DNA of 64,000 bases, from positions 1,612,001-1,676,000 of the forward strand of contig NZ_PYSY02000001.1 in assembly GCF_003049685.1 (NCBI RefSeq), read 5' to 3'. Position numbers and translations under genes: made by a program. This stretch comes from Brucella pituitosa. GTDB taxonomy: Bacteria > Pseudomonadota > Alphaproteobacteria > Rhizobiales > Rhizobiaceae. Position 1 is the first letter of the stretch. The number at the start of each line of letters is the position of its first letter. The notes beneath the pieces were generated by a model that saw nothing but the letters and a program-made list of their open reading frames with translations, had not been told where the DNA came from and ran no database searches. Positions 1 through 9,688 of the stretch are shown one piece after another.

Positions 1-72
1 ACCCAGTCGCCCGATCTGGGTGTGCTGGATCATATCGCGGATATCAAGTTCCGACATTTCTTTGATTATCAT
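1..72 (-). CDS. Pyridoxamine 5'-phosphate oxidase-like flavin-binding protein, N-terminal fragment
   Basis: Only the first 24 codons are present; the gene runs off the left edge. The start at 72 has a GAGGGA ribosome site about 8 bases upstream. The fragment reads MIIKEMSELDIRDMIQHTQI then GRLG. The pattern of a short amphipathic helix followed by GRLG is typical of the N-terminus of small PNPOx-fold flavin-binding proteins (nitroimidazole-reductase-like). A second in-frame ATG lies at 57. The assignment rests on very little sequence and could change when the rest is seen. Confidence 0.5.
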   Translation of the reverse strand, partial: MIIKEMSELDIRDMIQHTQIGRLG

Positions 73-156
73 GGCAAGCGTCCCTCGTTCGGCTAATCCG
101 TCGATAGATTACTATAGGGTAGCGATTACGCTTTGACTGCAATCAAAGCCAGAAAC

Positions 157-1083
157 TCAGACGAATAAGCGTCCTTCGGCGATCTTCACTGCCGTGCCGC
201 CAATACGTGCACCTGTCAGTACCCCTTTGGAAACATCAAGCTCAAGGCGGATGCTGGATGGTCGCCCCATCTCCATGCCCTGCTCGATCCACCACTGCGA
301 ACTGCCGTCAACGGGCTTGTCCTTGGCCAAAATCATCCCGGCAAAAGCAGCAGCTGCAGAGCCTGTCGCCGGATCTTCATAAACATTCGCGCCCGTCACG
401 AACATGCGCGCATGATAATTGCTATCGAACAAAATTGTCTCGCGACAATAAACATAAATCGGCAGCGGGCGCTCCGCGACATGTGGCAGGCTCTCGCTGA
501 CATAAACAGGATCGATCGAAACTTTTGCCGCAGCGATCAGATTATGCACTGGAACCAGAAGATAAGGCGTGCCAGCGCTCCAAATGGCAGGCACATGGTT
601 CTCGAAACCTATTTCATGCGTACCCAGTCCGATTGCAGCCGCTGCTTCCTCCTTCTCAATCTTGATGTCGAGCTTTTCGGGCAGGCGTGGCAGATCAAAC
701 TCGGCAAAGGCGCTGTTCTCGCCCAGAATAACGCCGCAGCGAACCACACCGACCTTTTCTTCCAGTGTTACCAGCCGATCAGACTCATCGCCCGTCCTGC
801 GATGTCGCGCCAATGATACGGCAGCACCCACTGTTGGATGTCCAGCAAAGGGAAGTTCATAATCCGGCGTGAAAATGCGCACAGCAGCTTCGTGAACCGG
901 ATTTTCGGGTGGAAAGATGAAGACCGTTTCAGACAAATTGAATTCACGCGCAATGGCTTGCATGCGCGCGTCCGTCAGCCCCTCACTGTCGTGAACAACA
1001 GCCAATGGATTTCCGGCCAGAGCCTTATCGGCGAAAACGTCGAAAATCTCGTAATATCGGCCGGCACTGGCAGCTTCGGTCAT
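157..1083 (-). CDS. PhzF family isomerase/epimerase
   Basis: A 308-aa protein of the PhzF/diaminopimelate-epimerase fold. Members of this family isomerise small acidic metabolites, usually without cofactor. The sequence has the expected landmarks: GNPLAVV near residue 24, the SETVF segment carrying the probable catalytic Glu at about 52, GHPTVG at 81-86 and EDPATGSAAAAF in the second half. The length is normal for the family. It stands alone with no phenazine genes nearby, so phenazine synthesis is unlikely; the true substrate cannot be read from the sequence. Confidence 0.85.
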   Translation of the reverse strand: MTEAASAGRYYEIFDVFADKALAGNPLAVVHDSEGLTDARMQAIAREFNLSETVFIFPPENPVHEAAVRIFTPDYELPFAGHPTVGAAVSLARHRRTGDESDRLVTLEEKVGVVRCGVILGENSAFAEFDLPRLPEKLDIKIEKEEAAAAIGLGTHEIGFENHVPAIWSAGTPYLLVPVHNLIAAAKVSIDPVYVSESLPHVAERPLPIYVYCRETILFDSNYHARMFVTGANVYEDPATGSAAAAFAGMILAKDKPVDGSSQWWIEQGMEMGRPSSIRLELDVSKGVLTGARIGGTAVKIAEGRLFV

Positions 1084-1165
1084 CTTTCAAATCTCCCTCA
1101 CATCAGTCGATGATAGTTCGCGAGCATAGTCAATTTCGCAGCGCTGTCATCTGTCAGAACCAACC

Positions 1166-1879
1166 TCATTGTTGATTATCAAAATGCCAGTCAGCAAATG
1201 CACGAACATAGGACGGCGTCGCCTCCCCCATGGCGCCTGCCCGCCTCACCGGAATGATCTCAGAAAGCTCTGGTTCGGCCTGCTTTGCAATATTATCTTC
1301 GATACGCCTGAGCAATTCGGCCGTCGACATATCAAAATGGTAACGCCGGAAAAGCGCAATGCTACCATCCGCCGTCACGAGATGGGTTTTCGCTTCGGCC
1401 CTTGCTATGCCAAGCTCAATCCCGGTCTCTTCAAAGACCTCGCGCGCCATGTTCGCTTCATAATCGGCGCGCGCCCCGACAATATCGTGGTCATCGATAG
1501 AACCGGCGGGAAAGTAAACGCGACCTGCCACTGCATTATGCGCACTCATGCGCGCGGCAATCAGATGCCCCTCGGCAGAGACCATGATGCCGACGCCAAA
1601 AATATGCCAGGGCTTTTCGGCTGCTCTATCATCGCGCCAATACATCAGCGTTGCAAAGCTGGTACGCCTGAAACTCGCTTCAAAAACATGACCGTCAAGA
1701 TGTGCTTCCGGTGCCAGATAAATCTCACCATCGAAAAGCGTTGGATTGGCAGTAACTGCTTTTTCCCAGTTTGCGGCGATAAAAGACTTGTTGTCCTCGG
1801 TATAAGAAAGAGGATCAGGCAGAACCCTGACATCGACACGATCGATTTCATAGACCGTGTTTTCTTTCACGTGCTGCAT
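1166..1879 (-). CDS. Nudix hydrolase
   Basis: A 237-aa protein. I choose the ATG at 1879 because an ACGAGG ribosome site lies 6 bases upstream; an upstream TTG at 1927 would overlap the neighbouring gene. Nudix enzymes hydrolyse nucleoside diphosphates linked to another group. The catalytic half-motif REVFEETGIEL is intact at residues 146-156 and a PAGS turn lies at 125-128. The first half of the Nudix box (the Gly-x5-Glu part) is not recognisable, so the box is degenerate. The gene begins 14 bases after the EEP-domain gene and is probably cotranscribed with it. Substrate unknown. Confidence 0.75.
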   Translation of the reverse strand: MQHVKENTVYEIDRVDVRVLPDPLSYTEDNKSFIAANWEKAVTANPTLFDGEIYLAPEAHLDGHVFEASFRRTSFATLMYWRDDRAAEKPWHIFGVGIMVSAEGHLIAARMSAHNAVAGRVYFPAGSIDDHDIVGARADYEANMAREVFEETGIELGIARAEAKTHLVTADGSIALFRRYHFDMSTAELLRRIEDNIAKQAEPELSEIIPVRRAGAMGEATPSYVRAFADWHFDNQQ

Positions 1880-1893
1880 CAGCGGCCTCGTTT

Positions 1894-3003
1894 TCAAACG
1901 ATGTTCAACGTCACGGACACAGGACAATGATCACTGGCCTTGGGCCGGTCCCATCCGGTGCGTGGGTAACGCTCGACATCCTGTTCCGGTGGAAAAATGG
2001 TGCGCCATGGCTGTCCACGCCGAATGATCTGCGGAATGGCACTCTCGTTCTTGTTCGCGAATGACGGCGAGGCCAGAATATAGTCCAGCTGACAAAGGTG
2101 CCGCTCCTGCGGCCCGCGTGTGTGGTAGAGCGTCCAACGATCCATGACCGGGCGGCGTTCAACCAGATTGACAGCAAAGCCATCATCGAGCAGCGTATCG
2201 AGCGCGCTTACTTCCTCAGAGAATGGTGAAAACTGATACCCATTCCACTCATCGCCGTCGATGATGATCCGCTCGCGGTAATCGTTGAAATCACCACAAA
2301 TAAGCCAGCGCTTGTCAGCAGTATGCCCTGCCCCGAACTTGTCTTCGATAATCTGCCGAATCGCTCGCGTCTCGGCCTGCCGCACAGGCAATGATGCCGT
2401 GCGTCCATCAAAACCGTTGCGCGCACCACCCATCGATTTGAGATGGACTACAAACAATGACAAAGGTTTGCCGCCAATCCGCATATCGAGATTGAGACAA
2501 TCGCGCTTGAAGATACGATCATGCGGTTCGAGCCCCAGTTCAGCCAGCACCGGCTGATAAAGTCCAAGATCGTTATACGTCAGGTGCGCGTGGCTCGTGA
2601 CCTCTCTGATCTCGATGGGCTGACCATCACGCGTGGTGTCGCGCGCCATAACGGCCACATCGATACCCCGGCTATCATTGCCGTCGATCAGATATTTGTT
2701 GCGATAGCCCTGACCAATCATCTTGAACAGATAGCCATATTCAAAGGCATTCAGTGCGGCGAGATTATCGACTTCCTGCAGACAGAGAATATCTGCCCGG
2801 GTTTCAGCGATAGCCAGTGCTGTCATCTGGCGCGTATCATCCGCATGAGCGACGGCACGTGCCTGCTCCAGCAAACGATATTGCGTTTCATCGCCAATTT
2901 CGAACAATTTGAGCGAACGATCCTGATGCAATTCATTGCGAAAGCCGGAATAATCAAACCGGCGCATCAGATTTTCGACATTAAATGTAGCTATCGTAAA
3001 CAT
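1894..3003 (-). CDS. Endonuclease/exonuclease/phosphatase family protein
   Basis: A 369-aa protein of the metal-dependent EEP (DNase I-like) fold. Landmarks in order: ATFNVENL at 5-12 (Asn), LCLQEVDN at 73-80 with the metal-binding Glu at 77, LICGDFND in the middle, LDYILASP, and the C-terminal SDHCPV with the catalytic Asp-His pair. No signal peptide is seen, so it is probably cytoplasmic. The substrate may be nucleic acid or a phosphoester; the fold alone does not tell. It lies immediately upstream of the Nudix gene in the same direction, which suggests a two-gene phosphoester-cleaving operon. Confidence 0.8.
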   Translation of the reverse strand: MFTIATFNVENLMRRFDYSGFRNELHQDRSLKLFEIGDETQYRLLEQARAVAHADDTRQMTALAIAETRADILCLQEVDNLAALNAFEYGYLFKMIGQGYRNKYLIDGNDSRGIDVAVMARDTTRDGQPIEIREVTSHAHLTYNDLGLYQPVLAELGLEPHDRIFKRDCLNLDMRIGGKPLSLFVVHLKSMGGARNGFDGRTASLPVRQAETRAIRQIIEDKFGAGHTADKRWLICGDFNDYRERIIIDGDEWNGYQFSPFSEEVSALDTLLDDGFAVNLVERRPVMDRWTLYHTRGPQERHLCQLDYILASPSFANKNESAIPQIIRRGQPWRTIFPPEQDVERYPRTGWDRPKASDHCPVSVTLNIV

Positions 3004-3124
3004 GCCTGCGCAATCTCGCGACTTGCGTTATGATTGGCAAGAACTTCTTTTCCAAATCTGGCGATCTTGATGATTTTCTGCCGAACAATCCCCATATGAA
3101 AAGAAGCAATAAGGATGGAACATA

Positions 3125-3541
3125 ATGATGGGTAAGATTTGGCGTTTGACGCTCTGTTCGGGTCTGTTTGCAGCAAGCTTCGTTGGCAGCGCTGCGGCTG
3201 TTGACTTGAACACGCCTTACGTACCATCTTTGCGCCCAGGCACTCCCCCTATCGCTGGCGGGATGCCGCGGACTTATCTGCCGCAAGCAGGATCGAGTAA
3301 GTGTTATGGTGTAGGCTGCCGTGACAGCGGCAACTACATCTCGCGCGAAGGTATCCCGATCTACAAAAATGGCGATCCGCTTCAGGTGCGGCCATCCAAT
3401 CGCAAGCCGGTCACTACCTTTGGTCCAAGCAGCAACCATATTCAGTGGTGCTCGAACCGCTATCGCAGCTATCGTACTTCGGACAACACATACCAGCCGC
3501 TTGCAGGGCCGCGTTCAGGCTGCAATTCACCATTCCAATAA
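3125..3541 (+). CDS. BA14K-like secreted protein
   Basis: A 138-aa protein with a clear signal peptide: positively charged start, hydrophobic core, and a likely cut after SAAA near residue 25. The C-terminal WCSNRYRSYRTSDNTYQPL followed by GPRSGC matches the conserved CxxRYRSYD...Y...GxRxxC signature of BA14K proteins, a family of small immunoreactive surface or periplasmic proteins in Brucella and relatives with lectin-like activity reported for the founding member. Cysteines occur as isolated pairs, consistent with disulfides. A second ATG follows at 3128. A strong terminator comes directly after the stop. Confidence 0.75.
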   Translation: MMGKIWRLTLCSGLFAASFVGSAAAVDLNTPYVPSLRPGTPPIAGGMPRTYLPQAGSSKCYGVGCRDSGNYISREGIPIYKNGDPLQVRPSNRKPVTTFGPSSNHIQWCSNRYRSYRTSDNTYQPLAGPRSGCNSPFQ

Positions 3542-3544
3542 AAT

Positions 3545-3574
3545 AAAAAGCCGGGCATTGCCCGGCTTTTTTGT
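3545..3574. terminator. Bidirectional rho-independent terminator
   Basis: The stem AGCCGGGC/GCCCGGCT with a three-base loop has an A run on the left and a T run on the right. It can end transcripts of the BA14K gene (rightward) and of the aminotransferase gene (leftward). Confidence 0.85.
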
Positions 3575-3586
3575 CTTTTAGAACAC

Positions 3587-3625
3587 GCATCTTATCCGAA
3601 AACCGCTTCACGCTTTTCGGGATGC
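3587..3625. repeat. Short palindromic intergenic repeat (RIME-like half element)
   Basis: GCATC and CCGAAAA pair with TTTTCGG and GATGC around a 15-base centre. The CCGAAAA..TTTTCGG core recurs in the intergenic repeat at 41718-41817. It lies between the terminator and the aminotransferase stop codon. Confidence 0.5.
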
Positions 3626-3628
3626 GCT

Positions 3629-4909
3629 CTATGCAGCTTCCGATTTGGAATGGGTGCGGATCAGGCGACCAAGGCGCATAATGCCTTCTTCGATCATCTC
3701 GTCATTTGCACAGGAATAGCTCAGACGCAGCGTGTTCGCGCCCGTACCATCAGCAAAGAATGCCTTGCCTGGAACAAACGCCACTTTCTCGCTTTCAATC
3801 GATGCTGCGAGCAATGCTGCGCCATCCATGCCCTTCGGCAATGTGACCCAGATAAACATGCCGCCTTCTGGCTTGGTCCAATCCGTGCCTTCCGGCATAT
3901 GCTTGGCCAAAGCTTCCAGCATTTTGTCACGGCGATGTTTGTAAACGCCATGAAGCTTCGCAACCTGCTTGTCGAAGCCACGCGATGCCACGTGGTAGAT
4001 GGCAATCTGGTTAATCGTCGACGAATGCAGATCAGCTGCCTGCTTCATCAGGACCAGCTTGCGGATCACCGACTGCGAGGCAACCACGTAGCCAACGCGC
4101 AGACCCGGCGCCAGCGTCTTGGAGAATGAACCGCAATAGACGGTGCGGGTCTTTTCGATATCGCCACCATTGCGTGCGATGTCGAGCGACAGGATAGGCG
4201 CAATAGCCTCGCCATTGTAACGCAGATACTGATAGGCAGCATCTTCGATAATTGGAATATCAAGCTCATCAGCATCGGCCATAAGCTTCTTACGGCCTGC
4301 AAGATCAACGGTCTCACCGGTTGGATTACTGAAATCTGCCGAAAGATACGCAAACTTAACCTGACCGCCAGCATCTTTTGCATGCTGCTTATAAGAATCC
4401 GGTGTGCGGTTTCCGTTGAGCGAAAGAATGTCATAGGTCGGCTCATAGGCATTGAATGCCTGCAGAGCGCCAAGATAGGTCGGGGCTGTCACCAATGCCG
4501 TGTCATTTGGCGAGATGAACAGCTTGCCCAGATAATCGAGCGCCTGCTGTGAGCCAGATGTGATAAAGACATTGTCCTCGGTGCAGGGAATGTCAATCTT
4601 GGCAAGCTCGCTCACCAGCCATGTGCGCAGTGGCTTATAGCCTTCCGACACAGAATATTGCAGAGCTGCATTGGCTTCAGGTCCGCCAAAGATGTCCTTA
4701 TAGGCAGTCTGGAATTCGTCATGCGGAAACAACGCAGGATCGGGAATGCCGCCAGCAAAGGAAATAATATCCGGGCGTTCCAGCAATTTCAGAAGTTCTC
4801 GGATTTCCGAAGCGCGCATACGCTTCGAGCGCGTTGCAAATACAGTTTCCCAGTCCAGCACCGGAAATCTCCTCAATTCGTTTGAAGGCGAAGCCTCCTC
4901 AAACTTCAC
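3629..4909 (-). CDS. PLP-dependent aminotransferase, class I/II (2-aminoadipate/aromatic type)
   Basis: A 426-aa fold-type I aminotransferase. The PLP-binding lysine is K264 in GSFSKTLAPGLRVGYV; other active-site landmarks are SNPTG at 194-198, IEDAAYQYLR at 221-230 with the cofactor-binding Asp, and the carboxylate-binding Arg near the C-terminus. The SFAGGIPDP N-terminal segment is typical of the group that includes 2-aminoadipate and valine-pyruvate-type aminotransferases and the enzyme half of MocR regulators, but no DNA-binding domain is attached here. The substrate cannot be decided; nearby ilvC makes a branched-chain role possible but this is only inference. Confidence 0.85.
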   Translation of the reverse strand: MKFEEASPSNELRRFPVLDWETVFATRSKRMRASEIRELLKLLERPDIISFAGGIPDPALFPHDEFQTAYKDIFGGPEANAALQYSVSEGYKPLRTWLVSELAKIDIPCTEDNVFITSGSQQALDYLGKLFISPNDTALVTAPTYLGALQAFNAYEPTYDILSLNGNRTPDSYKQHAKDAGGQVKFAYLSADFSNPTGETVDLAGRKKLMADADELDIPIIEDAAYQYLRYNGEAIAPILSLDIARNGGDIEKTRTVYCGSFSKTLAPGLRVGYVVASQSVIRKLVLMKQAADLHSSTINQIAIYHVASRGFDKQVAKLHGVYKHRRDKMLEALAKHMPEGTDWTKPEGGMFIWVTLPKGMDGAALLAASIESEKVAFVPGKAFFADGTGANTLRLSYSCANDEMIEEGIMRLGRLIRTHSKSEAA

Positions 4910-5099
4910 CAGATAAAGGTGAAGCGATAGCGCAAATTTCAGCCTACGAGAACACCTCTTTCCATGCTTACATGGAATAAAGATATTCAGAATTGTTTTG
5001 GCTTAACTGCGCACAAAACATAAATCCTATGGGCATTTGACGATCTTTTCGTGCGCAAGAACGCGCTCAACTCAAGTTACGTCACTGCCATGTATTAAA

Positions 5100-5118
5100 G
5101 GGGCGCAAGAAACGCCCC
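5100..5118 (-). terminator. Possible terminator for ilvC
   Basis: GGGGCG pairs with CGCCCC around a seven-base loop; read leftward it is followed by TTTAAT. It lies about 270 bases beyond the ilvC stop, with no gene between. Confidence 0.4.
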
Positions 5119-5173
5119 TCTCTTTGTCTAATCGTAGAGCACTACAAAATCTGGTGAAATTCTGGTTCTGGCC

Positions 5174-5275
5174 GACGCATCGACCCAAAAATCGCTTTCG
5201 ATTTTTGGATAGATCGATGCGTCTATCTTCAATTAGAGCGACCTTTGTGCGCCCAATCGGGCGCACGGCGCTCTA
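5174..5275. repeat. Two adjacent long palindromes, Bru-RS-like
   Basis: First palindrome 5174-5223: GACGCATCGA pairs with TCGATGCGTC, and inside it CCAAAAATCG pairs with CGATTTTTGG. Second, 5234-5275: TAGAGCG pairs with CGCTCTA outside and GTGCGCCC pairs with GGGCGCAC inside. The general form resembles palindromic repeats described in Brucella genomes (Bru-RS), but identity was not tested. Confidence 0.5.
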
Positions 5276-5389
5276 TACGAAAATGGTGTTTTGTGAGAAC
5301 CGGAGCGGGGCGTACATTAGGTACGTGAGCCTGGGTAAGTGAAACAAAATGCCATTTGCAGACGACCAGAACCTGAATATCGCAGATTT

Positions 5390-6439
<1,050 letters not shown>

Positions 6440-6476
6440 TCAGATTGCTCTGCGGCCTTCTCGCGTTGGCCTTTGG

Positions 6477-7118
6477 TTATGCCCCGTAAAGAGCGAAAAA
6501 CTGCTTTGTGGCACGCCGGGCGTCCCGGATAACCACTTCGTCAGTCAGTTCCAGCCGGTCGCCAAGCAACAACCGGATCTGCATGTCCCGGACGACGAGC
6601 CCGAAAAATGCACGAAATGCTTCGTCAATATCGTCAAAAGCCAGAAGCTTTGCTTCCTGTCCCATCTCGAGGATCGGCTTAAGACGCTTCGCCATCGCAA
6701 CCGGACCATTGGCGAGAACGATGTCCCCCAAGGCCGACTTTCCCGATGCCGTGTGGCTAACAGCCAGACGGTTCAATGCGATCGATGTCGGACCCGACAG
6801 CACAAGCAGCCAGTCACGCGCAAAATGTTCAAGACTGGAGAACAGCGATTCCGCATCGAGCTTCTCACGCGCCACCGGCACGACACGAACTTTCGATGCC
6901 TGCCAGCGCACCATCGCGGTGAGCAGACCGTCGCGGTCACCAAACCATTTATAGAGGCTTTCCTTGGAGCAATTGGCAGCACGTGCAATGCTCGCCGTTG
7001 TCAAAGCGCGGTCCCCACCTTCAACAAGAAGGCGCAACGCCTGCTCCAGAACATCGTTCTGACGCGGCGAAAAAGACGGCTGCTTCTGAGCCTGCAATTC
7101 GTCGCTTTTATCAGTCAC
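6477..7118 (-). CDS. TetR/AcrR family transcriptional regulator
   Basis: A 213-aa repressor-type protein. The N-terminal HTH spans about residues 35-70, with TTASIARAANCSKESLYKWF as the recognition region, and the rest is a helical ligand-binding domain. The start is GTG at 7118, supported by GGAGGG eight bases upstream. A perfect 14-base palindrome lies 20 bases upstream of the start, fitting autorepression. It is followed 67 bases later by ilvC in the same direction, but a regulatory link to ilvC is unproven. Ligand unknown. Confidence 0.85.
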   Translation of the reverse strand: MTDKSDELQAQKQPSFSPRQNDVLEQALRLLVEGGDRALTTASIARAANCSKESLYKWFGDRDGLLTAMVRWQASKVRVVPVAREKLDAESLFSSLEHFARDWLLVLSGPTSIALNRLAVSHTASGKSALGDIVLANGPVAMAKRLKPILEMGQEAKLLAFDDIDEAFRAFFGLVVRDMQIRLLLGDRLELTDEVVIRDARRATKQFFALYGA

Positions 7119-7137
7119 GGATCAATCCCTCCAACTT

Positions 7138-7151
7138 GTACCGTACGGTAC
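7138..7151. promoter_or_regulatory. Probable TetR operator
   Basis: GTACCGTACGGTAC is a perfect palindrome just upstream of the TetR gene, in the place where the promoter should be. ACCGTAC-type half-sites are common in TetR operators. It is a natural target for the TetR protein encoded at 6477-7118. Confidence 0.6.
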
Positions 7152-7287
7152 GGTTCCGTTATTAATCCTTGCTTGAGAGACCGTCAAGCAGGATTTTTCA
7201 CTGCCATGGAAGATTTTAGAAATGTGATCCGGCTGTTGCGGCAAGCGCACCATCAGCGACAGGAAAGAAACCAACAAATTCAAAAAG

Positions 7288-7329
7288 AAAGGGCGCCTTC
7301 CAGAATCAGATTCTCAGAAGACGCCCTTT
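7288..7329 (-). terminator. Terminator downstream of kup
   Basis: AAAGGGCG pairs with CGCCCTTT, with further inner pairing (CTTC/GAAG, AATC/GATT). Read leftward it is followed by a T-rich run (TTTCTTTTTG), as expected for a terminator of the kup transcript. Confidence 0.7.
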
Positions 7330-7358
7330 AGAATTTAACAAGAGTGCGGCTCGCGGCC

Positions 7359-9338
7359 TCAGAGATTGACCTGTGTTCCGATCTCAACCACACGACCAGT
7401 CGGTATCTGGAAATATTCCGTCGCATCCGATGCGGTACGTGCAAGCAGGATAAAGAGTTTATCCTGCCAGAGCGGCAGTCCCGAATGCGCCGATGCCTTC
7501 AACCAGCGGCGCGACAAGAAGAAAGACGTTGTCATGATGTCAAACTTCCAGCCGAGCTTGCGGCAAAGCCCGAGCGCGCGCGGGATGTTAGGCTGCTGCA
7601 TATAGCCAAACGTCAGTGTGACCTGCATGAAACGCTCGTTATATTGCGAAACACGCGCACGATCCGCACTCGAAACCCAAGGCTTCGAAGCCGTAACCAC
7701 GGTCAGGATGACGTTGTTCTCGTGCAGAACCTTATAGTGCTTGAGGCTATGCATAAGTGCTGTTGGCGCACTCTTTGGATCACCCGTTAGAAACACTGCC
7801 GTCCCCGGAACAATGGTCGGTGGACGCTTGGTCATCTGCTCAACAATGAGATCGAGCGGCACTTCTGCCTTGCGGGTTTTCTGGGAAAGGTGACGGGTTC
7901 CGCGCACCCAGGTCCACATGATGATGACCAGAATGGCTGCAAAAGTAATCGACGCCCAGCCGCCTTCATGCACCTTGATGATATTCGCGCTGAAGAACAT
8001 GATGTCGATGACAAGAAAGCCAAGGATCAAAGGCAGTGCACGGCTGACACGCCAGTTCCAGATACGGGTCATGACAAAGTAAAGAAGCCCTGTCGTAACC
8101 AGCATATTGCCTGTCACAGCGATACCGTATGCGGACGCCAGATTATTCGACTTCTCAAAGCCAAGCACCAGAATGATAACGGTCAGACCCAACAGAAGAT
8201 TGACGCGCGGAATATAAATCTGCCCGTGCAGCTTTTCCGAAGTGTGCTGGATTTCAAGGCGTGGCAGAATATTGAGCTGCACGGCCTGACGCGCCACCGA
8301 AAATGCACCGCTGATAACCGCCTGACTGGCAATCACGGTTGCTGCTGTTGCCAGCAAAACCATAGGCCAGAGCGCAAATTCCGGCATCATCTCAAAGAAT
8401 GGTAGTGCCGCAGCTTCGCCATGCGAAAGCACGAAGGCTGCCTGCCCAAAATAGTTGAGCAGCAGGCACGGGAATACAATCCATAACCATGCCCGCACAA
8501 TGGGCGTACGCCCGAAATGGCCAAGGTCTGCATAGAGCGCTTCTGCACCAGTCATGGCAAGGAAGACCGCGCCTACGGTGATGAACGCCACACCAGGGCT
8601 AACGACAAGAAACCTCAGCGCATAATAAGGATTGAGCGCCGCCATCACTGTCGGGTCATCAAAAATATGCCAAAGCCCCGATGCACCGAGCGCCAGAAAC
8701 CAGACCGCCATGATCGGACCGAAAACAATGGCAACCTTGCCTGTTCCGTACTTTTGAATAGAGAACAGCACAACGAGAATGACCACCGTGATGGGCACCA
8801 CAAACGGCGTCATATGGGGCGCAACAATCTGCACGCCTTCGACCGCTGACAGCACCGAAATTGCTGGCGTGATGACAGCATCGCCAAAAAACAGAGCCGC
8901 ACCGCAAATACCGGCAGCCAGAATTATGTCGGGCCGCCCTTTCAGGGCAGCCCGAACCAATGCCATCAGAGAGAGAATGCCGCCTTCGCCGTTGTTATCG
9001 GCGCGCAGCACGAAGATCACATATTTGACCGTAACTACGAGTAAAAGCGCCCAGAAGATGAGCGAAACAACGCCTAGAATATCACTTCTGGAGAGAAAGC
9101 CATCGGAGGTCGCCGCATGCAGTGCCTCACGAAAGGCGTAGATCGGGCTTGTGCCGATATCGCCATAGACAACACCCAGCGCGCCAAGAACCAGTGTCTT
9201 CATGCTGTCGTGGGAGTGGTCGTTTTCTTCCAAAATCACAGCGTTTTCAGGAGAAACACCAACCGGCAGCGTGTTCTGAGAACCTGCCAGTGCATCCCCT
9301 GCAGCTGACACGTTCTTATCTGGTTGCTCGCTGCTCAT
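7359..9338 (-). CDS. kup: Kup family potassium uptake transporter
   Basis: A 659-aa inner-membrane K+/H+ symporter. The diagnostic GVVYGDIGTSPIYAFREAL lies at about residues 55-73 after a polar N-terminus of about 45 residues. Roughly twelve hydrophobic segments follow, including the NGEGGILSLMAL and AVITPAISVLSAVEG blocks, then a soluble C-terminal domain of about 150 residues that ends GRVVEIGTQVNL, the usual family ending. The gene stands alone with its own terminator. Kup transporters work at low pH and low potassium; no regulator is visible here. Confidence 0.95.
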   Translation of the reverse strand: MSSEQPDKNVSAAGDALAGSQNTLPVGVSPENAVILEENDHSHDSMKTLVLGALGVVYGDIGTSPIYAFREALHAATSDGFLSRSDILGVVSLIFWALLLVVTVKYVIFVLRADNNGEGGILSLMALVRAALKGRPDIILAAGICGAALFFGDAVITPAISVLSAVEGVQIVAPHMTPFVVPITVVILVVLFSIQKYGTGKVAIVFGPIMAVWFLALGASGLWHIFDDPTVMAALNPYYALRFLVVSPGVAFITVGAVFLAMTGAEALYADLGHFGRTPIVRAWLWIVFPCLLLNYFGQAAFVLSHGEAAALPFFEMMPEFALWPMVLLATAATVIASQAVISGAFSVARQAVQLNILPRLEIQHTSEKLHGQIYIPRVNLLLGLTVIILVLGFEKSNNLASAYGIAVTGNMLVTTGLLYFVMTRIWNWRVSRALPLILGFLVIDIMFFSANIIKVHEGGWASITFAAILVIIMWTWVRGTRHLSQKTRKAEVPLDLIVEQMTKRPPTIVPGTAVFLTGDPKSAPTALMHSLKHYKVLHENNVILTVVTASKPWVSSADRARVSQYNERFMQVTLTFGYMQQPNIPRALGLCRKLGWKFDIMTTSFFLSRRWLKASAHSGLPLWQDKLFILLARTASDATEYFQIPTGRVVEIGTQVNL

Positions 9339-9688
9339 ATGCAGACACCTCGCAAGGTCGTAAGTATCGGAATGGAATATAAGAGCGTGTGAGAATTAAA
9401 CAGATCACCGACAGCCAAGAATACATGATAGCTGCAAAAACTTCCCACACCAATTGAGGATCAGCCCTATGTCTGACGTGTCAAAGTTAAACTCTTTATA
9501 GAAAAGTAATCTGCTCCGGCACGCTGGCACGGAACACGCACTGCGGAAAACTTCATGTATGCTTCCCTCAAACGATCCAGCGCCCCCCCAGCGCGGGAAT
9601 ATCAGGCGGGCGGTCTATATCTTGTCGCGCCCGCACACAAATGCAGATTTCGCAGGGCTCGACTTCTAGCCATGCGTTTACGCAGCAC
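9339..9688. other. Gene-free interval upstream of kup
   Basis: About 350 bases between the kup start and the pdxJ stop. I see no credible coding sequence or RNA. It should hold the kup promoter; a C-run and G/C-rich patch occur at about 9580-9620. No regulatory motif could be assigned. Confidence 0.5.

Larger units (their letters stand above)
4910..5389. other. Gene-free interval with palindromes
   Basis: This 480-base gap between ilvC and the aminotransferase holds no convincing gene. It contains a hairpin terminator (5100-5118), a long imperfect palindrome (5174-5223) and a second nested hairpin (5234-5275). It must also hold the aminotransferase promoter, which I could not place with confidence. 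Confidence 0.6.
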
